34,464 bases of DNA from an uncultured Phascolarctobacterium sp. (GTDB lineage Bacteria > Bacillota > Negativicutes > Acidaminococcales > Acidaminococcaceae), in NCBI GenBank assembly GCA_947629685.1, contig CANREP010000021.1, positions 1 to 34,464 of the forward strand. Reading direction: 5' to 3'. Positions 6,137 to 13,244 of the stretch are shown here, in pieces (within the stretch, counting starts at the first letter, position 1; every line of letters starts with the position of its first letter). A program made the translations under genes and the position numbers. The notes under the pieces are model-generated. The model saw nothing but the letters and a program-made list of their open reading frames with translations, searched no databases and was not told where the DNA came from.

Positions 6137-6168
6137 TAAAAAAACCGCCCGCAGATCCTACGGACGGT
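6137..6168 (-). terminator. Terminator of the His-Gln-Lys tRNA operon
   Basis: On the minus strand, ACCGTCCG (6168-6161) pairs with CGGGCGGT (6151-6144) with one G-U pair, followed by seven T. Confidence 0.85.
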
Positions 6169-6179
6169 ATTTTTTAATT

Positions 6180-6255
6180 TGGTGATCCACCCGCGACTCG
6201 AACGCGGGACACCCTGATTAAAAGTCAGGTGCTCTACCGACTGAGCTAGTGGATC
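6180..6255 (-). tRNA. tRNA-Lys (anticodon UUU)
   Basis: 76 nt, acceptor GATCCAC/GTGGATC, D-arm GCTCAGTCGGTAGAGC, anticodon loop CTTTTAA (anticodon TTT), T-arm CCGCG-TTCGAGT-CGCGG, discriminator A and encoded CCA. It is third in a three-tRNA operon, 3 nt after tRNA-Gln. Confidence 0.95.
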
Positions 6256-6258
6256 ACT

Positions 6259-6334
6259 TGGCTGGGGCGGCTGGACTCGAACCAACGCATGCGGGAGTCA
6301 AAGTCCCGTGCCTTACCGACTTGGCTACGCCCCA
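6259..6334 (-). tRNA. tRNA-Gln (anticodon UUG)
   Basis: 76 nt, acceptor TGGGGCG/CGCCCCA, anticodon loop CTTTGAC (anticodon TTG), T-arm with GGTTCGAGTCC, discriminator G and encoded CCA. It is the middle gene of the His-Gln-Lys operon. Confidence 0.95.
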
Positions 6335-6348
6335 ATAGGTTAATTAGG

Positions 6349-6425
6349 TGGGGTGACTGGAGGGATTCGAACCCTCGCGTAACGGAGCCACAATCCGCCG
6401 TGTTAACCGCTTCACCACAGCCACC
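6349..6425 (-). tRNA. tRNA-His (anticodon GUG)
   Basis: 77 nt including the extra 5' G(-1) at 6425 that pairs with discriminator C73, the hallmark of tRNA-His. The anticodon loop is TTGTGGC (anticodon GTG), acceptor GTGGCTG/CAGTCAC, and CCA is encoded. It is first in the three-tRNA operon. Confidence 0.95.
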
Positions 6426-6463
6426 AAATGTTTCCAAACTTCAATAGCTTGGCGACAGGTGTT

Positions 6464-6492
6464 ATTATACTACACAGCCGCCTGCACGTCAA
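6464..6492 (-). promoter_or_regulatory. Promoter of the His-Gln-Lys tRNA operon
   Basis: Minus-strand TTGACG (6492-6487), a 17-nt spacer, then TATAAT (6469-6464). This is a near-consensus housekeeping promoter. No terminator hairpin is visible between it and the end of ridA at 6520, so readthrough from the serine operon into the tRNAs is possible. Confidence 0.9.
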
Positions 6493-6519
6493 GTTTTTTT
6501 GCCATTTTTTTCGATTTTC

Positions 6520-6894
6520 TTATTTTACTGCCACAACTTCGATTTCCAGACGTGCGCCTTTGGGCAGTGCCGCAACCTGCACGAAGGAACGGGCAGGCGG
6601 GTCGATTTTGAAATAACCGGCGTAAACTTTGTTCACCGCGTCAAAGTAAGCCATATCGGTAGTAAAGACGGTAACTTTGGCAACGTTCATAAATCTGTAG
6701 CCCGCTTCCGTCAAAATAGCCTCGATATTGCTGAAGATCTGCTCGGTTTCCGCCTCGATACTGGTCTGTACCAGCGTGCCGGTTTCCGGGTTGATGGCAA
6801 TCTGGCCGGAAACATACAGGTTAGCGCCTGCCAATACGGCCTGAGAATAGGGACCTAACGCTTTTGGAGCTCTTTCTGTACTGATTGTCTGCAT
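6520..6894 (-). CDS. ridA: RidA-family enamine/imine deaminase
   Basis: This 124-residue RidA (YjgF/TdcF) protein hydrolyses reactive 2-aminoacrylate and related enamines or imines to 2-oxoacids plus ammonia. Key features are GPYSQAV with Y16, NLYVSGQIAINPETG, the substrate-carboxylate arginine R102 in PPARSFVQVAALPKGA, and the E-x-E near the end (E117, E119). Family length is usual and members are trimers. It is the last gene of the serine-dehydratase operon, 18 nt after sdaAA. Serine dehydratase releases 2-aminoacrylate, so its position beside that enzyme gives it an obvious substrate. The translation start at 6894 follows AAAGGAGAGCGGTAATT. Confidence 0.95.
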   Translation of the reverse strand: MQTISTERAPKALGPYSQAVLAGANLYVSGQIAINPETGTLVQTSIEAETEQIFSNIEAILTEAGYRFMNVAKVTVFTTDMAYFDAVNKVYAGYFKIDPPARSFVQVAALPKGARLEIEVVAVK

Positions 6895-6912
6895 AATTAC
6901 CGCTCTCCTTTA

Positions 6913-7797
6913 TTATTTATCTTTATCCTGGCTGAAATACTGCTTAGCCCAGGCCAGCGCCGTAGGCGTTGCAGCCATGCCGCCGCCCGCAGTCTCCCTG
7001 AGGGCGCAGGGCAAGGCGTCGCCGACGCTCTTCATGGCGTCGATTGCCTCGTCCGCCGGTATAAAGCTGCCGATGCCGCAGAGAGCAAGCTCTGCCGCTG
7101 CCAGCGCCTGCAAGGCGCAGGAGCCGTTGCGTTTGATGCAGGGCACCTCTACCAGTCCGGCAACCGGGTCGCATACCAGTCCCAGGATATTTTTGAAAAC
7201 AATGGCCGCTGCCGTTCCTGCCTGCGAGGGCGTGCCCCCCAGCATGGTTACTGCCGCGCCTGCCGCCATGGCAGCCGCGCTGCCGCATTCTGCCTGACAG
7301 CCGCCGGTAGCGCCGGCCAGCGAAGCCCTGTCGGCAATGACGAGGCCGATGCTGCCTGCCACTACCAGCCCTTCGGCCAGCGTTTCCTCACTTAAATTAT
7401 AATGCTTTTCCAGCGCAAAGAAAACACCCGGCAGTACGCCGCTGGCGCCTGCCGTCGGCGCCGCTACGATACGGCCCATAGCCGCGTTGCATTCGCCTAC
7501 GGCCATAGCAAAGATGACCGCGTCCCGCGCTTTTTCGCCTAACAGGCCGCAGGACTTAGCCTGCTGCAGCTTCCTGGCATCGCCGCCAGTCAGGCCGCTG
7601 TGGGAGCGCACCCCCGTCAGCCCGGATTCGATGGACTTGCGCATGACGCGCAGCATTTCCTTCATCTTGTCCAGTAGCTGCGCGCGGTCACATTCCAGCT
7701 GGCGCGTATTATATTCAATCAGAAATTCCTGCAAAGACTGTCCTTTTTCCTCAGCCTCGGCAATCCATCTGTTTAATGAAAGCTTGTCGTTTTTCAT
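6913..7797 (-). CDS. sdaAA: L-serine ammonia-lyase, Fe-S dependent, alpha subunit
   Basis: This is the catalytic 294-residue alpha subunit of the two-subunit [4Fe-4S] L-serine dehydratase, which converts L-serine to pyruvate plus ammonia. Characteristic stretches are SGLTGGDARKL (67-77), APTAGASGVLPG (113-124), GGCQAECGSAAAMAAGAA with C167 and C171, and CDPVAGLVEVPCIKRN with C209 and C220; the cluster-ligand cysteines are among these. The enzyme is oxygen-labile in this family, which fits an anaerobe. It lies 8 nt downstream of the beta-subunit gene and is followed by ridA, so the genes are cotranscribed. Length is normal for the split type, in contrast to the fused single-chain enzyme of enterobacteria. 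Confidence 0.97.
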   Translation of the reverse strand: MKNDKLSLNRWIAEAEEKGQSLQEFLIEYNTRQLECDRAQLLDKMKEMLRVMRKSIESGLTGVRSHSGLTGGDARKLQQAKSCGLLGEKARDAVIFAMAVGECNAAMGRIVAAPTAGASGVLPGVFFALEKHYNLSEETLAEGLVVAGSIGLVIADRASLAGATGGCQAECGSAAAMAAGAAVTMLGGTPSQAGTAAAIVFKNILGLVCDPVAGLVEVPCIKRNGSCALQALAAAELALCGIGSFIPADEAIDAMKSVGDALPCALRETAGGGMAATPTALAWAKQYFSQDKDK

Positions 7798-7805
7798 GGG
7801 CTACC

Positions 7806-8471
7806 TCACAAAACACCGGCGATAAAGCGCACCGAGCGGATCTGCTCCAGCGCGCCGATGAGATTGATGATGCTGGACGGCACATCCTGGTCGCACTCGA
7901 TGACCATGGACGCCGTGCCGCCCCTGTCGTTACGGAAAAGGCGCATGGTGGCGATATTGACGCCGCCGTTAGCCAGCGTGCTGCTGACCAGCGCGATAAC
8001 GCCCCGCCTGTCCTCGTGCAGCGTCAAAATAGCCGGCAGCCGTCCCGTCAGCTCCACAGGGAAGCCGTCGATGGCCGTTACCTTGACCTGCCCGCCGCCT
8101 ACGGAGGAGCCGATGATTTCGCAGCTGCTGCCTGCCCCGTCGGTCAGGCGGAACAGTACCGTATTAGGATGGGTCAGATTGCCCAGATCTATTTTATGGA
8201 AAGCATACTGCATCCCGCATTCCGCCGCATACTTTTCCGCTTCGGGGATGCGGGCGTCGTCGGGTTTCCAGCCCATAAGGCCTGCCAAAAGCGCCATATC
8301 GGTGCCATGGCCCCGGTAGGTTTCTGCAAAAGAGCCGTGCAGGTGGATTTCCGCCCGCACCGGCCGCGAGCCTAAAATACCGGCAGCCAGAAGTCCCAGC
8401 CGCACTGCGCCCGCCGTATGAGAACTGGACGGCCCGATCATCACGGGACCGATAACGTCGATAATGTTCAT
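7806..8471 (-). CDS. sdaAB: L-serine ammonia-lyase, Fe-S dependent, beta subunit
   Basis: This 221-residue beta subunit pairs with the alpha subunit encoded next. The N-terminal serine-dehydratase beta domain includes GPVMIGPSSSHTAGAVRLG (8-26), the family signature, and the helix GHGTDMALLAGLMGW. The C-terminal 70 residues form an ACT domain (EDRRGVIALVSSTLANGGVNIATM), usually associated with small-molecule sensing or subunit contact. The start at 8471 is preceded by AAAGGAGAAACGC. It lies between the HutP-family gene (23 nt) and sdaAA. Confidence 0.97.
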   Translation of the reverse strand: MNIIDVIGPVMIGPSSSHTAGAVRLGLLAAGILGSRPVRAEIHLHGSFAETYRGHGTDMALLAGLMGWKPDDARIPEAEKYAAECGMQYAFHKIDLGNLTHPNTVLFRLTDGAGSSCEIIGSSVGGGQVKVTAIDGFPVELTGRLPAILTLHEDRRGVIALVSSTLANGGVNIATMRLFRNDRGGTASMVIECDQDVPSSIINLIGALEQIRSVRFIAGVL

Positions 8472-8494
8472 GCGTTTCTCCTTTACGAAGCTTG

Positions 8495-8935
8495 TTATTC
8501 ATCGCTGGCCAGCGACCGATGCGCCAGCCCTACGCACATTTCATTCAGATTAAGTACTCCCACGCCCATGAAGATAGCCACACACAGATGCTCGCCGCAG
8601 CGTGCCAGGCCGATCTTGCCGCCGACGTTGAAGCCTGCCGCCTTGCGCATCACCTGCTCGATTGCTGCGTGCGCCGCGCCTGCTACAGCGCCTGCGCCCA
8701 CGTGGGTCTCGCTTACGAGCCCCTGCCGCTGGGCGGCCACTACGGCCCGCTCGATAATCTTGACCACGGAAGGCATAAACTCGCCGCCGAAATCTACCGC
8801 CGTCGTGCGGATACCCTGCCTGCCCATGATGTCCTTCACCTGCAGTTCTTCCTGCCGGGTGGCGGTAAGGGCGATACGCAGGGCTGCGCGGCCTATATCA
8901 ACACTGTTGAACATACTTCTGTTAGCTTCCTGCAT
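8495..8935 (-). CDS. HutP-family RNA-binding regulator
   Basis: A 146-residue protein of the HutP family. Bacillus HutP is a hexamer that binds NAG-triplet RNA in a ligand- and Mg-dependent way and controls the histidine-utilisation operon by antitermination. Family-like features are an N-terminal helix (NSVDIGRAALRIALTATRQEE), a glycine-rich centre HVGAGAVAGAAHAAIEQVM with H78 and H89, and a closing beta segment CGEHLCVAIFMGVGVLN followed by GLAHRSL with H139. These histidines are candidate metal or ligand contacts; I did not align them. It sits 5 nt after the symporter gene and before sdaAB, so its ligand may be serine rather than histidine (inference). The operon leader holds two triple NAG clusters (10357-10422), a likely autoregulatory target. 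Confidence 0.82.
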   Translation of the reverse strand: MQEANRSMFNSVDIGRAALRIALTATRQEELQVKDIMGRQGIRTTAVDFGGEFMPSVVKIIERAVVAAQRQGLVSETHVGAGAVAGAAHAAIEQVMRKAAGFNVGGKIGLARCGEHLCVAIFMGVGVLNLNEMCVGLAHRSLASDE

Positions 8936-8940
8936 CCTGT

Positions 8941-10350
8941 TTATTCCTCTTCTCTGACGGTAACTTCCCTGATTCTTTCTTTATCCAGCACTGCCACCAG
9001 CAAAAAGACGCCGATGCACAGCAGCCATTCAAAATAGATAACGTGGCTCAGTACGTGCAGCGCGGGTACAAATTCCCACACTACGATGCCGATGAGCCCT
9101 GCCAGCGTCGTCCAGAACGCGCTGCTTCTGCGGCACAGTCCCGGCGCGAACACGGTGAACATGAATACGCAGGTCAGCGCCGTAGTCATGGACAGTCCGG
9201 CAATCATGGTCTTTAAGATGCCTGCAGCGTTAAACGCAAACCACAGGGTGATAAGGCCTACCACGAAGATAGTCAGACGGTTGACCTTGACAAATTTGGC
9301 GTCGCTGATGGACGGATTGATGAAACGCTTGTAAATATCCTGCGAAAACAGTGTGCCGGCACCCAAAAGGATGGTGCAGGCCGTAGAAACGTCTGCCGCC
9401 CACAATGCCGCCAGCGTAACGCCTGCCGCTACCGGGTTCAGGCTCATAACTACCTGGGGCAGCGCCATCGTGGCGGTAATATCCGGGAACTGCACTTTGG
9501 CTACGATGCCCAGCACAGCGCACAAAAAGCCGATAGGGAAAATCAAGAGGCCGCCCAGCACGAAACCGTTGCGGGCCGTCCTGGCGTCTTTAGCGCCGCA
9601 GGCAATCTGCACCGGCCCCTGAGCCGTGATAGCCTGGGTAATCATAACGATGAACCAGCCGATGATGACTGCCAGCGGGATACCGCCCAGCGGGTCAAGC
9701 AGGACGGACGCATCCGGCAAAGTAGCCTTGATGGTCTCTAAGCCGCCCACGTTGCCTACTGCGGTCAGACAGGAATACAAAACGCCCAGGTAGATCAGGA
9801 TGACGCTGACCATATTGGACAGGCCGCTGGACCACAGGCCGCCGATGAGGGTGATGCCGATAAACACCACGGCGCTCATCATCATGCCGCCATGGAAGCT
9901 GAAGATATCCGGCAGCAGCGAAGCCAGGATAGCGCCGCCTGCCAGATACTGCAGCGCGGTGATAACGCACATGATAATCACAAGGCCCACAGCGCTGATG
10001 ACGCGGCCTTTGGTATCGTAATATTTCTCAAAAAATTCCGGGATCGTGGAAACCTGCATGGCGCGCAGCTTGCCTGCCGCCGCCAGGCCCATGACGATGG
10101 CCCCTGCCGACCAGGCCGCATTATACCAGCCTGCCGCCATGCCCACTTTAAAAGCGTTTTCTGCTACGCCCACGGTAGAAGCCGCGCCTACGGCCAGACC
10201 CGTGATGTTGACCGCAATCAGCCCCGTACCCAGCTTACGCCCGGCAAACAGATACTCCGTCGAGCCTTTGTCGGCGCGGCGCTTTACCCAGAAGCTGATG
10301 CCGAACAGCAGCGCGATGTACAGACACACGATAAATAATTGAACAGACAT
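8941..10350 (-). CDS. Sodium:solute symporter family transporter (probably amino-acid uptake)
   Basis: A 469-residue inner-membrane protein of the sodium/solute symporter (SSS) family with about 13 hydrophobic helices. Family features include EYLFAGRKLGTGLIAVNITGLAVGAASTVG early in the chain, a cytoplasmic loop STIPEFFEKYYDTKGR, and WAADVSTACTILLGAGTLFSQDIYKRFI in the region that helps form the Na2 site in relatives. Such proteins couple Na+ entry to import of amino acids, sugars or carboxylates. The substrate cannot be read from sequence, but as the first gene of an operon with serine dehydratase it is most likely serine or a related amino acid. Its ribosome site GAGGT overlaps the second NAG cluster in the leader. 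Confidence 0.85.
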   Translation of the reverse strand: MSVQLFIVCLYIALLFGISFWVKRRADKGSTEYLFAGRKLGTGLIAVNITGLAVGAASTVGVAENAFKVGMAAGWYNAAWSAGAIVMGLAAAGKLRAMQVSTIPEFFEKYYDTKGRVISAVGLVIIMCVITALQYLAGGAILASLLPDIFSFHGGMMMSAVVFIGITLIGGLWSSGLSNMVSVILIYLGVLYSCLTAVGNVGGLETIKATLPDASVLLDPLGGIPLAVIIGWFIVMITQAITAQGPVQIACGAKDARTARNGFVLGGLLIFPIGFLCAVLGIVAKVQFPDITATMALPQVVMSLNPVAAGVTLAALWAADVSTACTILLGAGTLFSQDIYKRFINPSISDAKFVKVNRLTIFVVGLITLWFAFNAAGILKTMIAGLSMTTALTCVFMFTVFAPGLCRRSSAFWTTLAGLIGIVVWEFVPALHVLSHVIYFEWLLCIGVFLLVAVLDKERIREVTVREEE

Positions 10351-10356
10351 AAATAA

Positions 10357-10422
10357 CTACCTCACTTCCATGCTACAAAATACTGCAAAATTGCTTGCCG
10401 CTCCTGCGGCGCTACCATACTA
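10357..10422 (-). promoter_or_regulatory. Two clusters of three NAG triplets at 8-nt period (candidate HutP-family RNA target)
   Basis: In the transcribed strand, UAG, UAG and CAG start at 10422, 10414 and 10406, and UAG, AAG and UAG start at 10375, 10367 and 10359. Both sets have exactly 5 nt between triplets. A GCCGC-AGGA-GCGGC hairpin (about 10410-10397) lies between them. The third triplet of the second set overlaps the GAGGU ribosome site, so protein bound here should block translation initiation. Bacillus HutP recognises sets of three NAG triplets, which makes the match suggestive. Confidence 0.55.
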
Positions 10423-10444
10423 CCAAAGCCGGTAATAAATTATT

Positions 10445-10453
10445 TTCATTATA
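10445..10453 (-). promoter_or_regulatory. Extended -10 promoter of the serine operon
   Basis: Minus-strand TTGC-TATAAT, with TATAAT at 10453-10448 and a TG one base upstream (extended -10). The -35 region is poor (TTTCCT). Transcription from here gives a leader of about 90 nt. Confidence 0.65.
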
Positions 10454-10578
10454 GCAATATTCGCTGCAAAAGGAAAGCATCCTGCCAAAAATCTTTCAAA
10501 CTGTAAAACATCTGCAAAATTTTTTACAAAAAAACGCCCCCGACAGGATTTTTGCTGTTCATATCGAATGTATTAAGT

Positions 10579-10584
10579 TATAAT
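10579..10584 (+). promoter_or_regulatory. -10 box upstream of the TSCPD-corA operon
   Basis: TATAAT 49 nt upstream of the first start codon. The -35 (TGTTCA at 17-nt spacing) is weak. Confidence 0.5.
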
Positions 10585-10632
10585 TGAGTAAGTAAAGTAA
10601 ATGCACTTTCTGAGCGCAGCAAGGAGGCCGTT

Positions 10633-10872
10633 ATGTACACCTATAAAACCAGCGGGACCTGCTCCCGCAGCATCAGCTTCGACATCATCGACGGCAAGCT
10701 GCATAACGTAAGCTTTGAAGGAGGCTGCCCCGGCAACCTCAAATCCATCAGCATCCTGGTAGAAGGCATGGACGCAGCCGAAGCGGCGCGCAAGCTGAGC
10801 GGCGTCAGATGCGGGCACCGCCCTACCAGCTGCGGCGACCAGCTGGCCAAGGCCATCCTGGAGCATTTATAA
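10633..10872 (+). CDS. TSCPD-domain protein (TIGR03905 type)
   Basis: A 79-residue protein that is almost entirely a TSCPD domain, a cysteine-rich module also found at the C-terminus of vitamin B12-dependent ribonucleotide reductases. Visible parts are TSGTCSRSISFDIIDGKLHNVSFEGGCPGN and the closing signature CGHRPTSCGDQLAKAIL. Cysteines at 9, 32, 60 and 67 could bind a metal or be redox-active. The function of the stand-alone form is unknown. AAGGAGG lies 7 nt before the ATG. It is first in an operon with corA, 37 nt ahead of it. Confidence 0.88.
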   Translation: MYTYKTSGTCSRSISFDIIDGKLHNVSFEGGCPGNLKSISILVEGMDAAEAARKLSGVRCGHRPTSCGDQLAKAILEHL

Positions 10873-10909
10873 CGCCCGCAATCTGCCATGACGAAAGGAG
10901 GAGTCACCG

Positions 10910-11860
10910 ATGTACAAAATTGTAAAAAGCTCGGACAACAGTCTGGACGAACTGGAAATCGACTTTCTGGAAAAAGGCAGCTGGATAGACGCAGTGGCCC
11001 CTTCTGAGGAAGAGCTGCAGGAAATAGCCGCCGCTGCCAATATCCAGATGGATTTTCTCACTGCCGCGCTGGACGAAGAGGAAAAATCCCGTATCGAGAT
11101 TGAAGACGACCAGATCCTCGTCCTGGTGGACATCCCGTTTTTGCGCAGCAATAAAGACTACGATACCCTGCCTTTAGGCATCATCATCACCGAAAACTAT
11201 ATCGTCACCGTCTGTCTGGAACCTAACGCCGTTACGGCGGACTTCGCCTCCCATAACAGCCGTATGTTTTCTACCTTTAAGAAGACGCGCTTTTTGTTCC
11301 AGATCCTGTACAAGTCGGCGACCTTATACCTGAAATATATCCGTATCATCATCCGCCGCACCGACGAATTGGAGCAGCACCTGCGCGAATCCATGCAGAA
11401 CTCCGAACTGTTCAACCTGCTGGACCTGCAGAAATCTCTGACCTACTTCTCCACCTCTCTGCGCGGCAACTACATCATCCTGGAAAAGCTGCTGCGTCTG
11501 CGCAGCGCCACCCAGTCCCAGCACATCGTCAAATTATACGAAGAAGACGAAGACCTGCTGGAAGACGTCATCATCGAATACAAGCAGGCTGTGGAAATGG
11601 TTGAGATGTACAGCCACATCCTTAACAGCATGATGGAAGTTTTTGCCGGCATCATCAGCAACAACCTGAACCTGGTCATGAAATTCCTGGCTTCCGTAAC
11701 CATCATGCTCGCTATCCCCACGCTGATTACCGGCCTGTGGGGCATGAACGTGGACGTGCCCTTTGCGGAAAACCCCCACGGCTTCACCATCGTTTTAAGC
11801 GTTTCCGTCTTTGTTTCCTGTCTGTCAGGCTATCTGCTGTGGAAACGCCGTATGTTCTGA
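10910..11860 (+). CDS. corA: CorA-family divalent cation channel
   Basis: A 316-residue protein of the CorA/MIT superfamily, pentameric Mg2+ (or Co2+, Ni2+) channels. It has a large cytoplasmic N-terminal domain, a long helix (LYLKYIRIIIRRTDELEQHL), and two C-terminal membrane helices separated by the selectivity motif GMN (278-280, in LWGMNVDVPF). The chain ends with the basic KRR tail typical of CorA. Length is normal. AAAGGAGGAGTCACC precedes the start, and a small gene follows 16 nt after the stop, so it is in an operon with the TSCPD gene. Confidence 0.95.
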   Translation: MYKIVKSSDNSLDELEIDFLEKGSWIDAVAPSEEELQEIAAAANIQMDFLTAALDEEEKSRIEIEDDQILVLVDIPFLRSNKDYDTLPLGIIITENYIVTVCLEPNAVTADFASHNSRMFSTFKKTRFLFQILYKSATLYLKYIRIIIRRTDELEQHLRESMQNSELFNLLDLQKSLTYFSTSLRGNYIILEKLLRLRSATQSQHIVKLYEEDEDLLEDVIIEYKQAVEMVEMYSHILNSMMEVFAGIISNNLNLVMKFLASVTIMLAIPTLITGLWGMNVDVPFAENPHGFTIVLSVSVFVSCLSGYLLWKRRMF

Positions 11861-11876
11861 GCAGGAGGAAGCAATT

Positions 11877-12107
11877 ATGTCCAAAGTTACCGCAGAACAG
11901 CTCCTGGCAGGTATCGTCTTTGGCGACGCCGACAACGGCGAATACATCTATCTGCCCGGCGGCGAAGTAGGCAGCGAAGAGCCTTTCTGCATTATGGAGC
12001 GTCAGGGCAGCGCCACCGACCTGCCGCTTGCAGAAGCCGTACACATGGTGCAGCGCCTGCAGCTCAAGCCCTGCGCGCACCCCGAGCTGGGCAAAAGATC
12101 ATACTGA
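11877..12107 (+). CDS. Small hypothetical protein
   Basis: A 76-residue protein that I do not recognise. It is soluble, without signal peptide or membrane helix; it has a GDADNGEYIYLPGGEVG loop and an amphipathic C-terminal helix (LAEAVHMVQRLQL) with cysteines at 41 and 63. The start follows a strong AGGAGGAAGCAATT, so it is surely translated. As last gene behind corA it may be functionally linked to it, but nothing in the sequence shows how. Confidence 0.7.
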   Translation: MSKVTAEQLLAGIVFGDADNGEYIYLPGGEVGSEEPFCIMERQGSATDLPLAEAVHMVQRLQLKPCAHPELGKRSY

Positions 12108-12115
12108 TACTATGT

Positions 12116-12138
12116 AAGGACGGGCAGCCGTCCTTTTT
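12116..12138 (+). terminator. Terminator of the TSCPD-corA operon
   Basis: AAGGACGG (12116-12123), loop GCAG, CCGTCCTT (12128-12135), then T-run. Confidence 0.9.
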
Positions 12139-12157
12139 ATCATTGTTTTGCCGCGAC

Positions 12158-12193
12158 AAAAAAGCGTAAGCCTTATAAGGCTTACGCTTTTTT
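12158..12193. terminator. Bidirectional terminator between convergent genes
   Basis: A perfect palindrome, AAAAAAGCGTAAGCCTTA joined to its reverse complement, with A-run and T-run on both sides. It ends the DUF1848 gene on the minus strand and backs up the preceding plus-strand terminator. Confidence 0.9.
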
Positions 12194-12213
12194 TATGTTC
12201 TGACAGCGGCAGG

Positions 12214-13152
12214 CTAAAAGACAAGTTCCGTCTGGCTGCGCCGGCAGGATGGCAGCTTTCTTGCCGTAACTTTGTCGTCAGCGCCTAAAGCCCCCGTCAG
12301 CAGCGGCGAGCGCGGGTCGTGCAGCTTAAAATTCTGCGCAGCTTTGCCGGCGCTGTTTGTCGCATAGCAGTAGCGGCAGCCGTGACAGCAGGTATCATAG
12401 CTGCCGATGTCGACGCTCTCGGCGCAGCCGCATTCTAAACGCTGATTTTTATCCTTGGCAAGCTGCAGCGGGCAGTGCAGCAAGGTGCTGAAAAGCTCCG
12501 CATCGACGCAGTGAGCATGGCCGATACCGTAGCGCTGCAAATCGATGCTTTCCGCGCAGGTATCCAGCTGCAGTCCGCAGCTTTGAGCAATATCTGCCAG
12601 CTGAGCCGCTATTTCTTCCTGCTCCTGTGGCGACAGCTGCCGCGCGCCTATCTCGCGGATATTACGGGCGGCGCTGCGGTATAAGTCCAAAAAGCTGATG
12701 ATGCACTTTTTGGTGCAAGGCGCAAGACGCTCTGCCAGCTTGGCAAAATAATGCACATGATAAGCAAAATCGTACTTAGCGCTGTAAAAAACCGGGTCAT
12801 AACGCCAGATGACGCGCTCCGGCCCAATAGCGTCGGCAAGCCTGTGAAAGGCAGGGATAACGACCTTGCTTTTGGCAGGCACATGGCGCTCCACGTCCTG
12901 CCCGTAAACGTTTAAAGTAAACTGAAAATAATACATATAGTCTTTTAGCTCATTCAGTCTTTCCAGCATGGGCAGCGGATTCTTCGTCCAAAAGACGATA
13001 CCGTCCACCGCCTCCGGGCGCAGATCAATGCGGCTGACCTGGTGAGCGTTCATGGGGTTGCGCACCAGCACATACCCTTCTTTGAGGCGGTTAAAAAACC
13101 ACTCCGCGTAAAACGCAGGTATATCCGTCCTGCGGCTGGCGCTTATCAGCAT
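12214..13152 (-). CDS. DUF1848 protein (radical-SAM-like cysteine motif)
   Basis: A 312-residue DUF1848 protein. The start MLISASRRTDIPAFYAEWFFNRL and the early VDGIVFWTKNPLPML are family signatures. Near the C-terminus a cysteine cluster (CGC, then DTCCHGCRYCYA) is likely to hold an Fe-S cluster, and the family is often described as radical-SAM-like. No substrate is known. AAGGAGGGAACAGG precedes the ATG. It lies behind the Na/Pi cotransporter but is separated from it by a terminator hairpin, so it is probably transcribed on its own or by partial readthrough. Confidence 0.88.
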   Translation of the reverse strand: MLISASRRTDIPAFYAEWFFNRLKEGYVLVRNPMNAHQVSRIDLRPEAVDGIVFWTKNPLPMLERLNELKDYMYYFQFTLNVYGQDVERHVPAKSKVVIPAFHRLADAIGPERVIWRYDPVFYSAKYDFAYHVHYFAKLAERLAPCTKKCIISFLDLYRSAARNIREIGARQLSPQEQEEIAAQLADIAQSCGLQLDTCAESIDLQRYGIGHAHCVDAELFSTLLHCPLQLAKDKNQRLECGCAESVDIGSYDTCCHGCRYCYATNSAGKAAQNFKLHDPRSPLLTGALGADDKVTARKLPSCRRSQTELVF

Positions 13153-13190
13153 CCTGTTCCCTCCTTGCCGGCTGCTGCCTAAAATACAAA

Positions 13191-13225
13191 ACAGGATGAT
13201 ACTGCCCGCGCAAATATCATCCTGT
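13191..13225 (-). terminator. Terminator of the Na/Pi cotransporter gene
   Basis: ACAGGATGATA and TATCATCCTGT (11 bp) flank a 13-nt loop; on the minus strand TTTTGTATTTT follows. Confidence 0.85.
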
Positions 13226-13244
13226 CAAAGCTTCTGTAATATTT

